The notes beneath the pieces were generated by a model. That model searched no databases, had not been told where the DNA came from, and worked only from the letters and a program-made list of their open reading frames with translations. From NCBI GenBank assembly GCA_027488865.1, contig JAIYAU010000026.1:62001-126000 (forward strand): 64,000 nucleotides of DNA, written 5' to 3'. The translations under genes were made by a program, and so were the position numbers. This DNA is from Cytophagaceae bacterium. GTDB lineage: Bacteria > Bacteroidota > Bacteroidia > Cytophagales > UBA9547. Positions 8,284 through 15,363 of the stretch are shown here, piece by piece. The first letter of the stretch is position 1. The number at the start of each line of letters is the position of its first letter.

Positions 8284-9150
8284 TTAGTAACAAAAGCTGT
8301 GATCTACATAAACCTTCCTTTTTCGGCTATTTATGTAGTAGCAGCCTCCTTCACTTCCTGTATAATAAACTCTTTCTTTATTTATAATAGCTCCCTGTTT
8401 AGCTTGCTTTTCAATATATTGCCTTTGTAAATATGTTCTTTGATAATCGTATCTAACGATGTTTTTTTCCTCTACAAATCCACACTTGCCACTAAAAACG
8501 TATTTAAAGTTTAATGAGTCCTTTAAGTAATAAACCGTACTTGTATGGTCAAAAGTAAAAGAAGCTTTTTTTGTTTTGTCAATCGATAAATAAAAGGGAA
8601 CATGATCGTTGTCAATAAACCATAATGACAATTTTGAAAGAACGATTGTTTTATGGGAGTTACTTAAATTTCCTTTACACAAAGAATCTAGCTGCATTTT
8701 GTACCTTATGATCTCTTGATTTTTTGTAACAGTTGCAATAGAATCCTGTCTTTTTTTGTTAAGTAAGGCAATCAATTCTAGTTTTTTGTTAATTCTTTTC
8801 TCAATGATACGATTATAGCAAGCCTGTTCATCTAAAAAATATCGTGCTTTTTCTGTAGGTATTTTTTGTAATAGATTGTCAATTTTTGGAAGCTTCTCAA
8901 TGTAATTTTCATCAGTTAATAATACTTGACAACTATCCAATATGTGTTGAGTATTAATAATACTCCTTCTTTGAGATTGAAAAATACTAGTTTTAAATCT
9001 TGTTACTTCACAGTCTTGAAAATTTGTGGTGGTAACATTAATTCTTTTCTTCATCATTGCTAAAGCAATAATCCCACTAGTCAAGTAGTTGATTTGAGCA
9101 AATGAAAATGTAGTAGTTAATATTATTAAAAGTAAAGTTTTCATACTCAT
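8284..9150 (-). CDS. exported protein of unknown function, prophage cargo
   Basis: The N-terminus has a clear signal peptide: Met-Ser-Met-Lys, a run of Leu/Ile/Thr and a Phe-Ser-Phe-Ala-Gln cleavage region around residue 18. The rest (288 residues in all) is Lys/Ile-rich with a coiled-coil-like region around 95-160 and a C-terminal Tyr-rich segment with Gly-Gly-Cys-Tyr-Tyr. No domain was recognised. It is coupled by ATGA to the upstream exported-protein gene and is the last gene of the leftward early operon. A periplasmic or surface protein in this position is likely lysogenic conversion cargo rather than a virion part. Confidence 0.55.
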   Translation of the reverse strand: MSMKTLLLIILTTTFSFAQINYLTSGIIALAMMKKRINVTTTNFQDCEVTRFKTSIFQSQRRSIINTQHILDSCQVLLTDENYIEKLPKIDNLLQKIPTEKARYFLDEQACYNRIIEKRINKKLELIALLNKKRQDSIATVTKNQEIIRYKMQLDSLCKGNLSNSHKTIVLSKLSLWFIDNDHVPFYLSIDKTKKASFTFDHTSTVYYLKDSLNFKYVFSGKCGFVEEKNIVRYDYQRTYLQRQYIEKQAKQGAIINKERVYYTGSEGGCYYINSRKRKVYVDHSFCY

Positions 9151-9671
9151 TTATTTATAAATACCTTTTCTTTTCTCCCAGACTCAAACACCCTGATATA
9201 AACCCCGTTTATAGGTTCATTTACTTGCATTCCTTGCAGGTTATAGGTGGCAATTACAGCATCTTTTTTGCTTTCAATCATCTCTTCTATGGCTGTAATT
9301 CGTTGTTTTATTTGAAAAAATGAAGGCTGGTATCTGACGCCTTGTACCCTAATATCGTAAATGCCAGAAGCCATTGGGTTTGGTAGGAAGTAATAATAGT
9401 ATCCATCCGCTCTTTTATCGCTTACTTTTAAGGTATCATTAAAATACTCTGGAGGGTTTGCGATTTGCTGAAAAATAGAAAGTATGATGATGTCAGTTGG
9501 TTTTGGAGTAACAGTAAACTTTAGCTCTATTCTCAAACTATCCCCCGGCACAAGGTTCTCGGCATTTTGCTCAATTCCAATTCTTGGAAATCGAACGGAC
9601 TGAATAAATGCTGCATCTTGCGCTTGCGCAAATACAGCTGTTGAAAATAACAATAGTAGAATCTTTTTCAT
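9147..9671 (-). CDS. exported protein with a T9SS-like C-terminal segment, prophage cargo
   Basis: The 174-residue protein starts with a signal peptide (Lys-Lys-Ile-Leu-Leu-Leu-Leu-Phe, cleavage near Ala-Gln-Ala-Gln). A beta-rich body follows. Its last 30 residues resemble the end of a type A T9SS sorting domain: Tyr-Asn-Leu-Gln-Gly, then Gly-Val-Tyr-Ile-Arg-Val and a terminal Lys-Val-Phe-Ile-Asn-Lys. In that family the last strand usually follows a Gly-X-Tyr-turn and a basic patch, as here. It may therefore be a surface-displayed cargo of the host secretion system carried by a phage. A full sorting domain is about 70-80 residues, so the match is partial. Confidence 0.5.
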   Translation of the reverse strand: MKKILLLLFSTAVFAQAQDAAFIQSVRFPRIGIEQNAENLVPGDSLRIELKFTVTPKPTDIIILSIFQQIANPPEYFNDTLKVSDKRADGYYYYFLPNPMASGIYDIRVQGVRYQPSFFQIKQRITAIEEMIESKKDAVIATYNLQGMQVNEPINGVYIRVFESGRKEKVFINK

Positions 9672-9718
9672 GTGAATGGGTTTTAAATGCTGTTTAAAGT
9701 ACGAATATTAGGTATTAA

Positions 9719-9919
9719 TTACAAACTAAGCAAATTTACTTTGAGCTCTTTTTCAAAGGCTTGGTTTAGTTTTATTGTTTCATTGCCTTTAATCGCGACT
9801 AAGAATACCTCAGTTGTAAAGCGGTTTTGATATCCTGCAACGATTTCTTTTTGCTCTTTTACCTGCCATCCTTTACGTGTGAGGTAGGTTATCATTTCGG
9901 TTTCAGAGAAGTTTATCAT
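9719..9919 (-). CDS. small hypothetical phage protein (66 aa)
   Basis: Sixty-six residues with an N-terminal helix (Ser-Glu-Thr-Glu-Met-Ile-Thr-Tyr-Leu) and several short beta strands. It starts at ATG 9919, 3 bases after the stop of the 137-residue gene. No family recognised. It belongs to the leftward early operon by spacing and strand. Confidence 0.5.
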   Translation of the reverse strand: MINFSETEMITYLTRKGWQVKEQKEIVAGYQNRFTTEVFLVAIKGNETIKLNQAFEKELKVNLLSL

Positions 9920-9922
9920 AGC

Positions 9923-10336
9923 CTAATCTTTCCAAGTTTCTTTTGATAGGTAAGTATCAGGATAGCGCATGGCAACATTGTCGTTTTTGGTGCGAGCTTT
10001 ATATTTATTGATAAATACAAATGCCTCATATCGGTTCTTTGCACTCATCTTATCCCATACCTCTTTGGCTCTTTTTGCATTACGCTTAAGTGCGTATGCA
10101 TCATAGAAGGCATCAAATGTGATTTCAACTGGCAGCTCTTCTATTTTTAGACTTTCGCTTTTGCTTCCCATATATTTTAGGTTTGCAAGGCCAATAGGCA
10201 TATTCTCTAAGAAATGGGTAAATTGAACGGTTGTCATTTTAGCTCTGTAGTGGTAAAAAATCAAAAATCCTTCTGTATTGTACATTAGTTCAATTTCTCC
10301 CTCAAACTTGCTGCTGGTCAGTAGATATTTCTTCAT
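9923..10336 (-). CDS. hypothetical phage protein (137 aa)
   Basis: The protein has a beta-rich first half (Glu-Ile-Glu-Leu-Met-Tyr, Phe-Leu-Ile-Phe-Tyr-His-Tyr) and a basic helical second half: Ala-Leu-Lys-Arg-Asn-Ala-Lys-Arg-Ala-Lys-Glu-Val-Trp, then Tyr-Glu-Ala-Phe-Val-Phe-Ile-Asn-Lys-Tyr. The second half looks like a small nucleic-acid- or protein-binding bundle. It overlaps the upstream small gene by 35 bases, so a later start (for instance Met18) is possible. Function unknown. Confidence 0.5.
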   Translation of the reverse strand: MKKYLLTSSKFEGEIELMYNTEGFLIFYHYRAKMTTVQFTHFLENMPIGLANLKYMGSKSESLKIEELPVEITFDAFYDAYALKRNAKRAKEVWDKMSAKNRYEAFVFINKYKARTKNDNVAMRYPDTYLSKETWKD

Positions 10337-10520
10337 CTTGTTTAAATAAAAGTCTGTTAATAGTATCTGTTTTTAAGTAAAATTCATTGCTCAATTGATC
10401 TAATGCCATATCATGTTTGCTCGTAACTGATCCAAACGAATAGCTCTTGTAAAGCTCGTTATATCGCTCCAACATTCGTTCTTTCCTCAACCGCATTAAA
10501 TCTGAGTCTCTCCTAGGCAT
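10302..10520 (-). CDS. small basic protein, possible DNA-binding (72 aa)
   Basis: The start at 10520 is preferred to an upstream start at 10544 because it gives an 8-base overlap with GemA instead of 32. The protein opens with Pro-Arg-Arg-Asp, has a strongly basic helix and then Ala-Leu-Asp-Gln-Leu-Ser-Asn-Glu-Phe-Tyr-Leu-Lys-Thr-Asp-Thr-Ile, which could be a helix-turn-helix. No family named. Small regulators often sit next to gemA in Mu-like phages. Confidence 0.5.
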   Translation of the reverse strand: MPRRDSDLMRLRKERMLERYNELYKSYSFGSVTSKHDMALDQLSNEFYLKTDTINRLLFKQDEEISTDQQQV

Positions 10521-10989
10521 TCTTTCGGATTTTTTTAAGTTCACTTACATATATTGCCTCAATCTGACTTACCAGTTTTGGCAGTTCCTCATACGTATAT
10601 TCATTCAAGCCTTTTGGCTTTTTAAACCCCTTGCTTTTGATAAGGGTGTAAATACGCTGCATGTCAGCAACAATCTTGTTATTGTATTTCGTTTCATACC
10701 CAATCTCCCTGAGCATACTAATGATCTTCTTGCGCATGGTGTCAGCCTGTAAGTCGGTTTCGTTCGGTTGCTGATTGTTGCCATTTAAGTCAACTTTTAA
10801 CTCCTGCGCATCCTTCACTATCAACTTCCATACATGTTCAAACTCAATTGGATGAAGGTTTTTAACACTGCCATTGACACGCCCAGCCCCTTGGCTTACC
10901 ACCCTGAATTTATACTCTTCTGGAGTAAGTTTCATTCTGGGTGCGATCAGGTTTGACGCTGCCCATATTCTTTTGATATAAGAGTCCAT
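10513..10989 (-). CDS. gemA: GemA-like regulatory protein (Mu gp16 family, DUF1018)
   Basis: The 158-residue protein has the gp16/GemA layout: an N-terminal helix, Glu-Tyr-Lys-Phe-Arg-Val, a Gly-Arg-Val-Asn-Gly-Ser turn and Leu-His-Pro-Ile-Glu-Phe-Glu-His-Val-Trp around residues 25-55, then a Gln/Asn linker and a C-terminal helical domain with Met-Arg-Lys-Lys-Ile-Ile-Ser. In Mu, GemA affects host gene expression and replication. The ATG is at 10989, adjacent to the 64-residue gene. Confidence is fair to good based on pattern and on location in the early operon. Confidence 0.7.
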   Translation of the reverse strand: MDSYIKRIWAASNLIAPRMKLTPEEYKFRVVSQGAGRVNGSVKNLHPIEFEHVWKLIVKDAQELKVDLNGNNQQPNETDLQADTMRKKIISMLREIGYETKYNNKIVADMQRIYTLIKSKGFKKPKGLNEYTYEELPKLVSQIEAIYVSELKKIRKNA

Positions 10990-10991
10990 AA

Positions 10992-11186
10992 CTAAAATGA
11001 TAAGGTTAATTGTGTGTCTTCAGCTTTATCCTTTTCTGAAAGTATAGCAATTGCTTCTGTCAAAGCATCTATTCGATGTTTTGCTACTGTTTCAGATATT
11101 TTTTGTTCACGTATCCAGTAAGGATAGAGCTTTTCTCTCGTTTTAAGTTCTCGCTCTAGTTCTTCAATTATTTGTGATGTTCTCAT
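10992..11186 (-). CDS. small coiled-coil phage protein (64 aa)
   Basis: Sixty-four residues, mostly helical, with Arg-Glu-Lys-Leu-Tyr-Pro-Tyr-Trp-Ile-Arg-Glu-Gln-Lys-Ile at residues 17-30 followed by Ala-Lys-His-Arg-Ile and a Leu-rich helix. This Tyr-Pro-x-Trp-Ile pattern is common in small early proteins of Mu-like phages, whose function is unknown. Two tandem AGTAATAC copies lie just upstream, 17 bases before the start. Confidence 0.55.
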   Translation of the reverse strand: MRTSQIIEELERELKTREKLYPYWIREQKISETVAKHRIDALTEAIAILSEKDKAEDTQLTLSF

Positions 11187-11200
11187 TGTTATTAATTTTA

Positions 11201-11443
11201 CTAGTAATACAGTAATACAGGCTCATAAAATACCCAACCAGCAAGCTTGTGTTTGTAGCTTGCGTACTCTTCTAGTGGGGTAATCGTACCAACACTAATT
11301 CGATATCCATTAACCTCATTTACGTTAGTAGATACATATCCAAACTTTGCAATCAAGGCAAAGTAAAGTATTCGCCAAAAGCCACGAATAAAAAGCCATT
11401 TGTATTGAAATCTTTCTCCTAGTTTAAAAAAGCATTTATTCAT
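11201..11443 (-). CDS. small phage protein, aromatic-rich (80 aa)
   Basis: Eighty residues with an amphipathic/hydrophobic segment, Trp-Leu-Phe-Ile-Arg-Gly-Phe-Trp-Arg-Ile-Leu-Tyr, at about residues 16-28 that could touch the membrane, then a beta-rich tail ending Leu-Leu-Tyr-Tyr. The start overlaps the stop of the upstream 57-residue gene in the string ATGAATAA, a sign of coupling. No family recognised. Confidence 0.5.
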   Translation of the reverse strand: MNKCFFKLGERFQYKWLFIRGFWRILYFALIAKFGYVSTNVNEVNGYRISVGTITPLEEYASYKHKLAGWVFYEPVLLYY

Positions 11444-11609
11444 TTGTATTTATTTTTGATTGATATGTGATGTACTCATTTTTATCTTGATGCGCAGCAG
11501 CAGCATTAAATAGGTTTGCTAGTGTATAGATGTGTTTTAGCAATACATCATCTTGCCTTGCTTTGTAGGCAAGTATTACCAAGTCTATTTCTATTTGTAG
11601 CTGCTGCAT
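11436..11609 (-). CDS. small phage protein (57 aa), possible
   Basis: A minus-strand ORF of 57 codons runs from ATG at 11609 to TAA at 11438-11436. It fills the gap between the ASCH-like gene (ending 11611) and the 80-residue gene, whose start overlaps it. The product begins Met-Gln-Gln-Leu-Gln-Ile-Glu, is mostly helical and has four consecutive Ala (residues 36-39). Position and fit to the operon make it plausible; no homology is known. Confidence 0.5.
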   Translation of the reverse strand: MQQLQIEIDLVILAYKARQDDVLLKHIYTLANLFNAAAAHQDKNEYITYQSKINTNE

Positions 11610-11610
11610 A

Positions 11611-12000
11611 TTAATATCTAAAGTCAGTCCAATGAATTAATTTACCTGAATAACATTGCTCGGGGTTTGATTTTATGAGAGGATAAAACCACTCAAAAAA
11701 ATCGTCCCATTTTTCAAAGCCGTCATTTATTGCAAACTTTTCACGCTCATAACCACCAAAAAGATATTTATCACCCACTGTAATTTCAATAATATCACCC
11801 CAAGCATAGGTCATAAATATTCTTTGAGTGCTTATACAAGTAGTCTCTTTGAAGCAATTAAATTTAGTTGACCTTATGCCAGTGGCCATGTGAATTAGCT
11901 TGCCAGCTTGCCACCTATTGTTAGGGTCTTCACGAATGGTGTGTATCTTAGTACCATCCAGTATCTTTTCTTTGAATTGTTGTTTAAATCCTAGTAGCAT
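11611..12000 (-). CDS. ASCH-domain-like protein
   Basis: The N-terminal motif Phe-Lys-Glu-Lys-Ile-Leu-Asp-Gly-Thr-Lys-Ile-His-Thr-Ile-Arg-Glu-Asp (about residues 8-25), followed by Trp-Gln-Ala-Gly and a Gly-Ile-Arg turn, is the typical opening of ASCH domains (a PUA-related RNA-binding-like fold). 129 residues is near the usual size. It overlaps the PP-loop gene by 17 bases. In phages, such proteins are of unknown role; a nucleotide or RNA link is plausible. Confidence 0.6.
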   Translation of the reverse strand: MLLGFKQQFKEKILDGTKIHTIREDPNNRWQAGKLIHMATGIRSTKFNCFKETTCISTQRIFMTYAWGDIIEITVGDKYLFGGYEREKFAINDGFEKWDDFFEWFYPLIKSNPEQCYSGKLIHWTDFRY

Positions 12001-12877
12001 AATTTATCTCGTTTTCGGTTTCATTTTTTATTAAGTCGTTTGTTCCACAAAAACCATTGCACTCAAACAATGGCTTTACTTCCTTTCCTTTCAAATGTGA
12101 TATGTCTTTTATTTGTGGATAATTGGGGTGAGGTAATAAAAAGATTAACCCACCACCCTTACTCTGATCTTTTAGCATGGTAACTGGCTCTCCTTTTAAG
12201 TCTGTTAGTTCATGCTCAACCTTTGCCATCCTATTAAATTTCTCAATATCTTCAGCTTGGATTTTTTGCCAATACCCAACACCTCCTTGAACACACCCTG
12301 TTTTGAAGCAATTGTTATTGTGATAGCCAAGCTTATAAGTACGAGGCAATTGCAGGCTTATGAATAGATCATTTGCTGACTTAATTAAGTTAATGCAATC
12401 TTTTTTAGTGAGTAAATTCGAAATCAAAGGGAATATTGGCTTTGATTTTGCATGATTAACTTGCATAGCTTTCGCCCTATTTATCTCATCAATATCAAAC
12501 CCAAATGCTTGACAGGAGTAGTTGTTGATTCTTTCAAACCTTTCCCTAACTTTCCTTTTTAGCTCACTTGAGCATTTTGCTCCATTTGCCACATTTAAAG
12601 AAAGACTCTTATACCAAACCTCTTGAATGTTTTTATAATCTTCATTTGTCAATGTTTCTATGGTTTTTCCATACCATATTTCACAATCAGATTTAAATCT
12701 GTATGTGTCATTATCTTCGTTTTTTGTGTCAATGAAAACAACTCTTGTATTGTCAACGCCAAACCAATCTATGCATAGTTTACAAGCAACGGCAGATGTT
12801 ACCCCGCCACTCCACCAAGCAATACAAGGATTTTGGGCATTTGGCCTCATGGTGTGGTTAATCATTAAATGGTGCAT
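11984..12877 (-). CDS. PP-loop ATPase, phosphoadenosine-phosphosulfate-reductase-like protein
   Basis: A P-loop of the PP-ATPase type, Ser-Gly-Gly-Val-Thr-Ser-Ala, is at residues 23-29. The C-terminal half holds possible metal-binding Cys: Cys-Phe-Lys-Thr-Gly-Cys followed by Gln-Gly-Gly-Val-Gly-Tyr-Trp, and Cys-Asn-Gly-Phe-Cys-Gly near the end. This is the phage PAPS-reductase/adenine-alpha-hydrolase group, whose relatives include sulfur-transfer enzymes. Real sulfate reduction is unlikely in a phage; a nucleic-acid or tRNA modification is more probable (inference). The start is uncertain: 12877 overlaps the upstream gene by 20 bases, 12865 by 8, 12850 leaves a 7-base gap. Confidence 0.68.
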   Translation of the reverse strand: MHHLMINHTMRPNAQNPCIAWWSGGVTSAVACKLCIDWFGVDNTRVVFIDTKNEDNDTYRFKSDCEIWYGKTIETLTNEDYKNIQEVWYKSLSLNVANGAKCSSELKRKVRERFERINNYSCQAFGFDIDEINRAKAMQVNHAKSKPIFPLISNLLTKKDCINLIKSANDLFISLQLPRTYKLGYHNNNCFKTGCVQGGVGYWQKIQAEDIEKFNRMAKVEHELTDLKGEPVTMLKDQSKGGGLIFLLPHPNYPQIKDISHLKGKEVKPLFECNGFCGTNDLIKNETENEINYATRI

Positions 12878-13187
12878 AATAAAACTCTCCTTTGGTTATC
12901 AAATGCTCAATCTGTTCTCCCGAATCAAAACGATCAATCGGATGTAGCTCCCAGCAATGATCTAGCTTTTCTGTTCTCTTTAGTTCGGTATTGTAACAGG
13001 CTCTGAACTCCTCAAACTTGCGCATGATTACCTCGGTACTATCGTCCTCAAGTACTTTTCTTTGTGCGTTTTCTAGTACTAAAAAACGGTTATACACCCA
13101 GCCATAACCACACTTGATTGAGTTGTTTAAAAGCTTGCTTTCCGCAAGTGAAAGGTGTTTTGATACGTTTACTAGTGTTTTGCTCAT
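12858..13187 (-). CDS. hypothetical phage protein (109 aa)
   Basis: The start at 13187 is chosen because its ATG overlaps the TGA of the methyltransferase gene (ATGA), giving coupled translation; an upstream in-frame start at 13232 would overlap by 49 bases. The product is helical at first (Met-Ser-Lys-Thr-Leu-Val) and has Cys-Gly-Tyr-Gly-Trp-Val-Tyr-Asn-Arg. No domain recognised. Its place between a methyltransferase and a PP-loop gene hints at a link with nucleic-acid modification. Confidence 0.5.
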   Translation of the reverse strand: MSKTLVNVSKHLSLAESKLLNNSIKCGYGWVYNRFLVLENAQRKVLEDDSTEVIMRKFEEFRACYNTELKRTEKLDHCWELHPIDRFDSGEQIEHLITKGEFYYAPFND

Positions 13188-14572
13188 ATTCTTTGTAATT
13201 GTTTTACTGCTTTGTCCATTGTGATTGCCCACTCTTTCACTACATTGGATTCAACCGAATTACCAATAAATCTCGTTTGGTCTTTTTTGCTCCCTACCAT
13301 TTTATAGTTGGCAGGAAACCCTTGTATTGTTAGCAGCTCGCTTACTTTCAACATCCTCATTTTTATGTCTGTGATGTTATTTTCAGTCATAAAAGCCTTT
13401 ACCAAATAGAGTGGAGCTTTGTCCTGCCTTGCTATTATAGTAGGGCATGGGTGCTCTGTAGTAATCGTATGCCCACGATATTGAGGATTAAATATGTATG
13501 ACAACAGATAAGCCTTTGGCACGGTAGGTACTGTGCCAAGTGGGCTTTCTACAGAAGTGGTAAACCCACTTTTATAATTCCTGAAAATCTGCTTCAGACA
13601 AACCTTTGCAAACCTATCCTTTGTAGTCAAAGTACCTGCTGGCACATTTATAGAATTAAGGTTGTCACCATTGCCATAGTACTTGAACATAAATTGTTCG
13701 TTGCCTTCCTTCAGAGCCTTAGCAGCCCCTTTGTAGATCACTTTGAGGGTATTGTCGCAAAGTGGTTTTTTGCGTGTGAATATACTCTCCCCTTCATCCT
13801 CTAAGTCTAGTACCTCTTTACAAGCTTTCCATTTATACAATCCATTATCCCCGTTTTTTGAATGTGTAGGTGTTGGCCATTGGATGGGTAAACCATCTTT
13901 TGCGAAGCATCCAAACAAGCGATTGCGAGAGGTATAAGACCCAAAATTAGCCGAGTTCAACTCAGTCCATTCGTTCCTGTAGCCCAATGCATCAATCGTT
14001 TTGCACCAGCGGTTAAAATCTTCTCCTAACTTTAAATTATCAGGCACCCAAACAGGGTATACTTTGCCTTTTTTTATTTCTATTGCACAGCTTTCTCCCC
14101 CAAATTCATTCTTGATCATTTTCATCTTGAGCGGTCCCCATATCTTGAACTCTACCACATTTTCTATTTGTACATAGTCAGGATTGAGGGCTTCAATGTA
14201 CCTAATCAGGTGTTCAGCAAGCGTTCTACTATCAGCATCACGGCTCATACCTCCTTTTGCCCTTGAATGATTAGTACATTCTAACGAAGCCCATAGTATC
14301 AATTTAGCGTTAGGATAAAGGCTTTGCATCAATTGCACGTGAGCAATAAGCTCTGTTAGGTCAAGTGTTCTGATGTCTTCTTCAAAGTGTTTAACATCTG
14401 GGTGATTAAGCCAATGTGACTTGATTGCCTTTCGGTCATGGTTAATAGCTGCGATAGCTTTGGCTATTTTAGACTTCTCAAAGCCAAGCGTTGTACCGCC
14501 AAATCCACAGAAGAGGTCAACTACCAAGAAGGTAATTTCATCTTTTAATATGTGTTTAATTTGCTTTACCAT
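13184..14572 (-). CDS. C5 cytosine-specific DNA methyltransferase
   Basis: Motif I (Asp-Leu-Phe-Cys-Gly-Phe-Gly-Gly) is at residues 19-26. The catalytic motif IV reads Ser-Leu-Glu-Cys-Thr-Asn-His-Ser with the nucleophile Cys99, replacing the usual Pro-Pro-Cys; Glu-Cys-Thr-Asn-His-Ser variants are seen in Bacteroidota phage enzymes. Motif VI Glu-Asn-Val is at 137-139, the Gln-x-Arg-like Ser-Arg-Asn-Arg motif VIII follows, and the C-terminus has Gly-Asn-Ser-Val (motif X). The 462-residue length fits. ATG 14572 is preferred over a TTG at 14596, which would lie inside the hairpin element at 14587-14630. The likely role is protection of phage DNA from restriction. Confidence 0.85.
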   Translation of the reverse strand: MVKQIKHILKDEITFLVVDLFCGFGGTTLGFEKSKIAKAIAAINHDRKAIKSHWLNHPDVKHFEEDIRTLDLTELIAHVQLMQSLYPNAKLILWASLECTNHSRAKGGMSRDADSRTLAEHLIRYIEALNPDYVQIENVVEFKIWGPLKMKMIKNEFGGESCAIEIKKGKVYPVWVPDNLKLGEDFNRWCKTIDALGYRNEWTELNSANFGSYTSRNRLFGCFAKDGLPIQWPTPTHSKNGDNGLYKWKACKEVLDLEDEGESIFTRKKPLCDNTLKVIYKGAAKALKEGNEQFMFKYYGNGDNLNSINVPAGTLTTKDRFAKVCLKQIFRNYKSGFTTSVESPLGTVPTVPKAYLLSYIFNPQYRGHTITTEHPCPTIIARQDKAPLYLVKAFMTENNITDIKMRMLKVSELLTIQGFPANYKMVGSKKDQTRFIGNSVESNVVKEWAITMDKAVKQLQRI

Positions 14573-14586
14573 GTTTTCTTTTTTTG

Positions 14587-14630
14587 CTCCCTGCAAGCGA
14601 TTCGAACGCTTGCGAGCACCATGCAGGGAG
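14587..14630 (-). ncRNA. tRNA-like minihelix (acceptor stem plus T-arm), unusual
   Basis: On the minus strand CTCCCTG (14630-14624) pairs with CAGGGAG (14593-14587), like an acceptor stem. CAAGCG (14612-14607) and CGCTTG (14599-14594) form the T-stem, enclosing the canonical T-loop TTCGAAT with a G53-C61-type closing pair. The 3' strands are contiguous, so the stems can stack. An 11-base linker replaces the D and anticodon arms, so it is not a tRNA. The end runs into CAAAAAAA with no CCA encoded. It lies between the stop at 14634 and the methyltransferase start at 14572. It could be a regulatory leader, a processing or tRNA-mimic element, or a decayed tRNA. Confidence 0.6.
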
Positions 14631-14633
14631 TTT

Positions 14634-15029
14634 TTAAGCTACTTTTAAAGGAGAGATAGTTATCTCTTCAGTTGATTTTAAGGTTAAATCCCATTGCGCT
14701 AAGTCAATATTTGTCATTTTACTATGCACAATTTCTGCCTTAACAGCATTAGGGTAAGCTTTGTAAAACTCAGCCAAGTTAAATGCGCTACCAAACTCGT
14801 ATACATTGTTAGGCTTCTTGATTATTTCAATACCAGCAATCTTGCAGCTCTTTGCACCATTTTTAAAAAATGCCTCAGGGTCTGTCTTAACAGATTCAAG
14901 AATCATTAACTTAAGCTCTTTGATGCGAGCTTCATGGTTTTTTTTGATTGAAAACTCGGTACTAAGCTCCTCAGCCAGCTCCTTGGCTACCTCTAAGGCA
15001 GATGGGGCTTTTTTTATGGTTTTTGCCAT
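14634..15029 (-). CDS. hypothetical phage protein, Gam-like position (131 aa)
   Basis: Basic N-terminal helices (Ala-Lys-Thr-Ile-Lys-Lys, a Glu/Leu coiled coil to about residue 45) precede a small domain with Phe-Lys-Asn-Gly-Ala-Lys-Ser and Val-Tyr-Glu-Phe-Gly-Ser. A coiled coil plus small beta domain, and location in the early operon near the recombination genes, are like the host-nuclease inhibitor Gam of Mu-like phages, but I did not see a decisive Gam motif. Treat as unknown. Confidence 0.45.
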   Translation of the reverse strand: MAKTIKKAPSALEVAKELAEELSTEFSIKKNHEARIKELKLMILESVKTDPEAFFKNGAKSCKIAGIEIIKKPNNVYEFGSAFNLAEFYKAYPNAVKAEIVHSKMTNIDLAQWDLTLKSTEEITISPLKVA

Positions 15030-15054
15030 GTTGTTTATTTAAAGTTTAAATTGT

Positions 15055-15360
15055 TTACAGGATTATTTTAGTGATGATCTGTACTAGCCTCTGAAGTGCG
15101 GCTGATTCAGACATGATTCTTACTGTTTTATTGTATCTTAAAGTAGCCTGTTCGACATGGTGCAAGGTTAGTTTAACTTCTATATATTCATTGTTGATCA
15201 TGTATGCTCCAATTCTCCAATTACCTCCACTATAATGAAGTTCTATTTGGTTTTGGCCATCATTTCTTGCACCAACTTCTTTAAGTTCTTTCCAAATGGC
15301 ATTCATTACTTTTTGCCATTCTTGTTCCATTTCTTCTTGTGTTCTTTTCATTTTAAACAA
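15055..15360 (-). CDS. hypothetical phage protein (101 aa)
   Basis: A 101-residue protein with an N-terminal Gln/Glu-rich helix containing Trp, then alternating strands (Gln-Ile-Glu-Leu-His-Tyr; Val-Lys-Leu-Thr-Leu) and a final Leu/Val/Ile helix. The third codon region also offers a Met at 15351. It starts 3 bases from the stop of the RecA-fold ATPase gene. No family named. Confidence 0.45.
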   Translation of the reverse strand: MFKMKRTQEEMEQEWQKVMNAIWKELKEVGARNDGQNQIELHYSGGNWRIGAYMINNEYIEVKLTLHHVEQATLRYNKTVRIMSESAALQRLVQIITKIIL

Positions 15361-15363
15361 GGT

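Noticed and set aside
14587-14630. Complete tRNA gene
   Set aside because: The acceptor and T arms look right, but there is no D arm or anticodon arm; only 11 bases lie between the stems.
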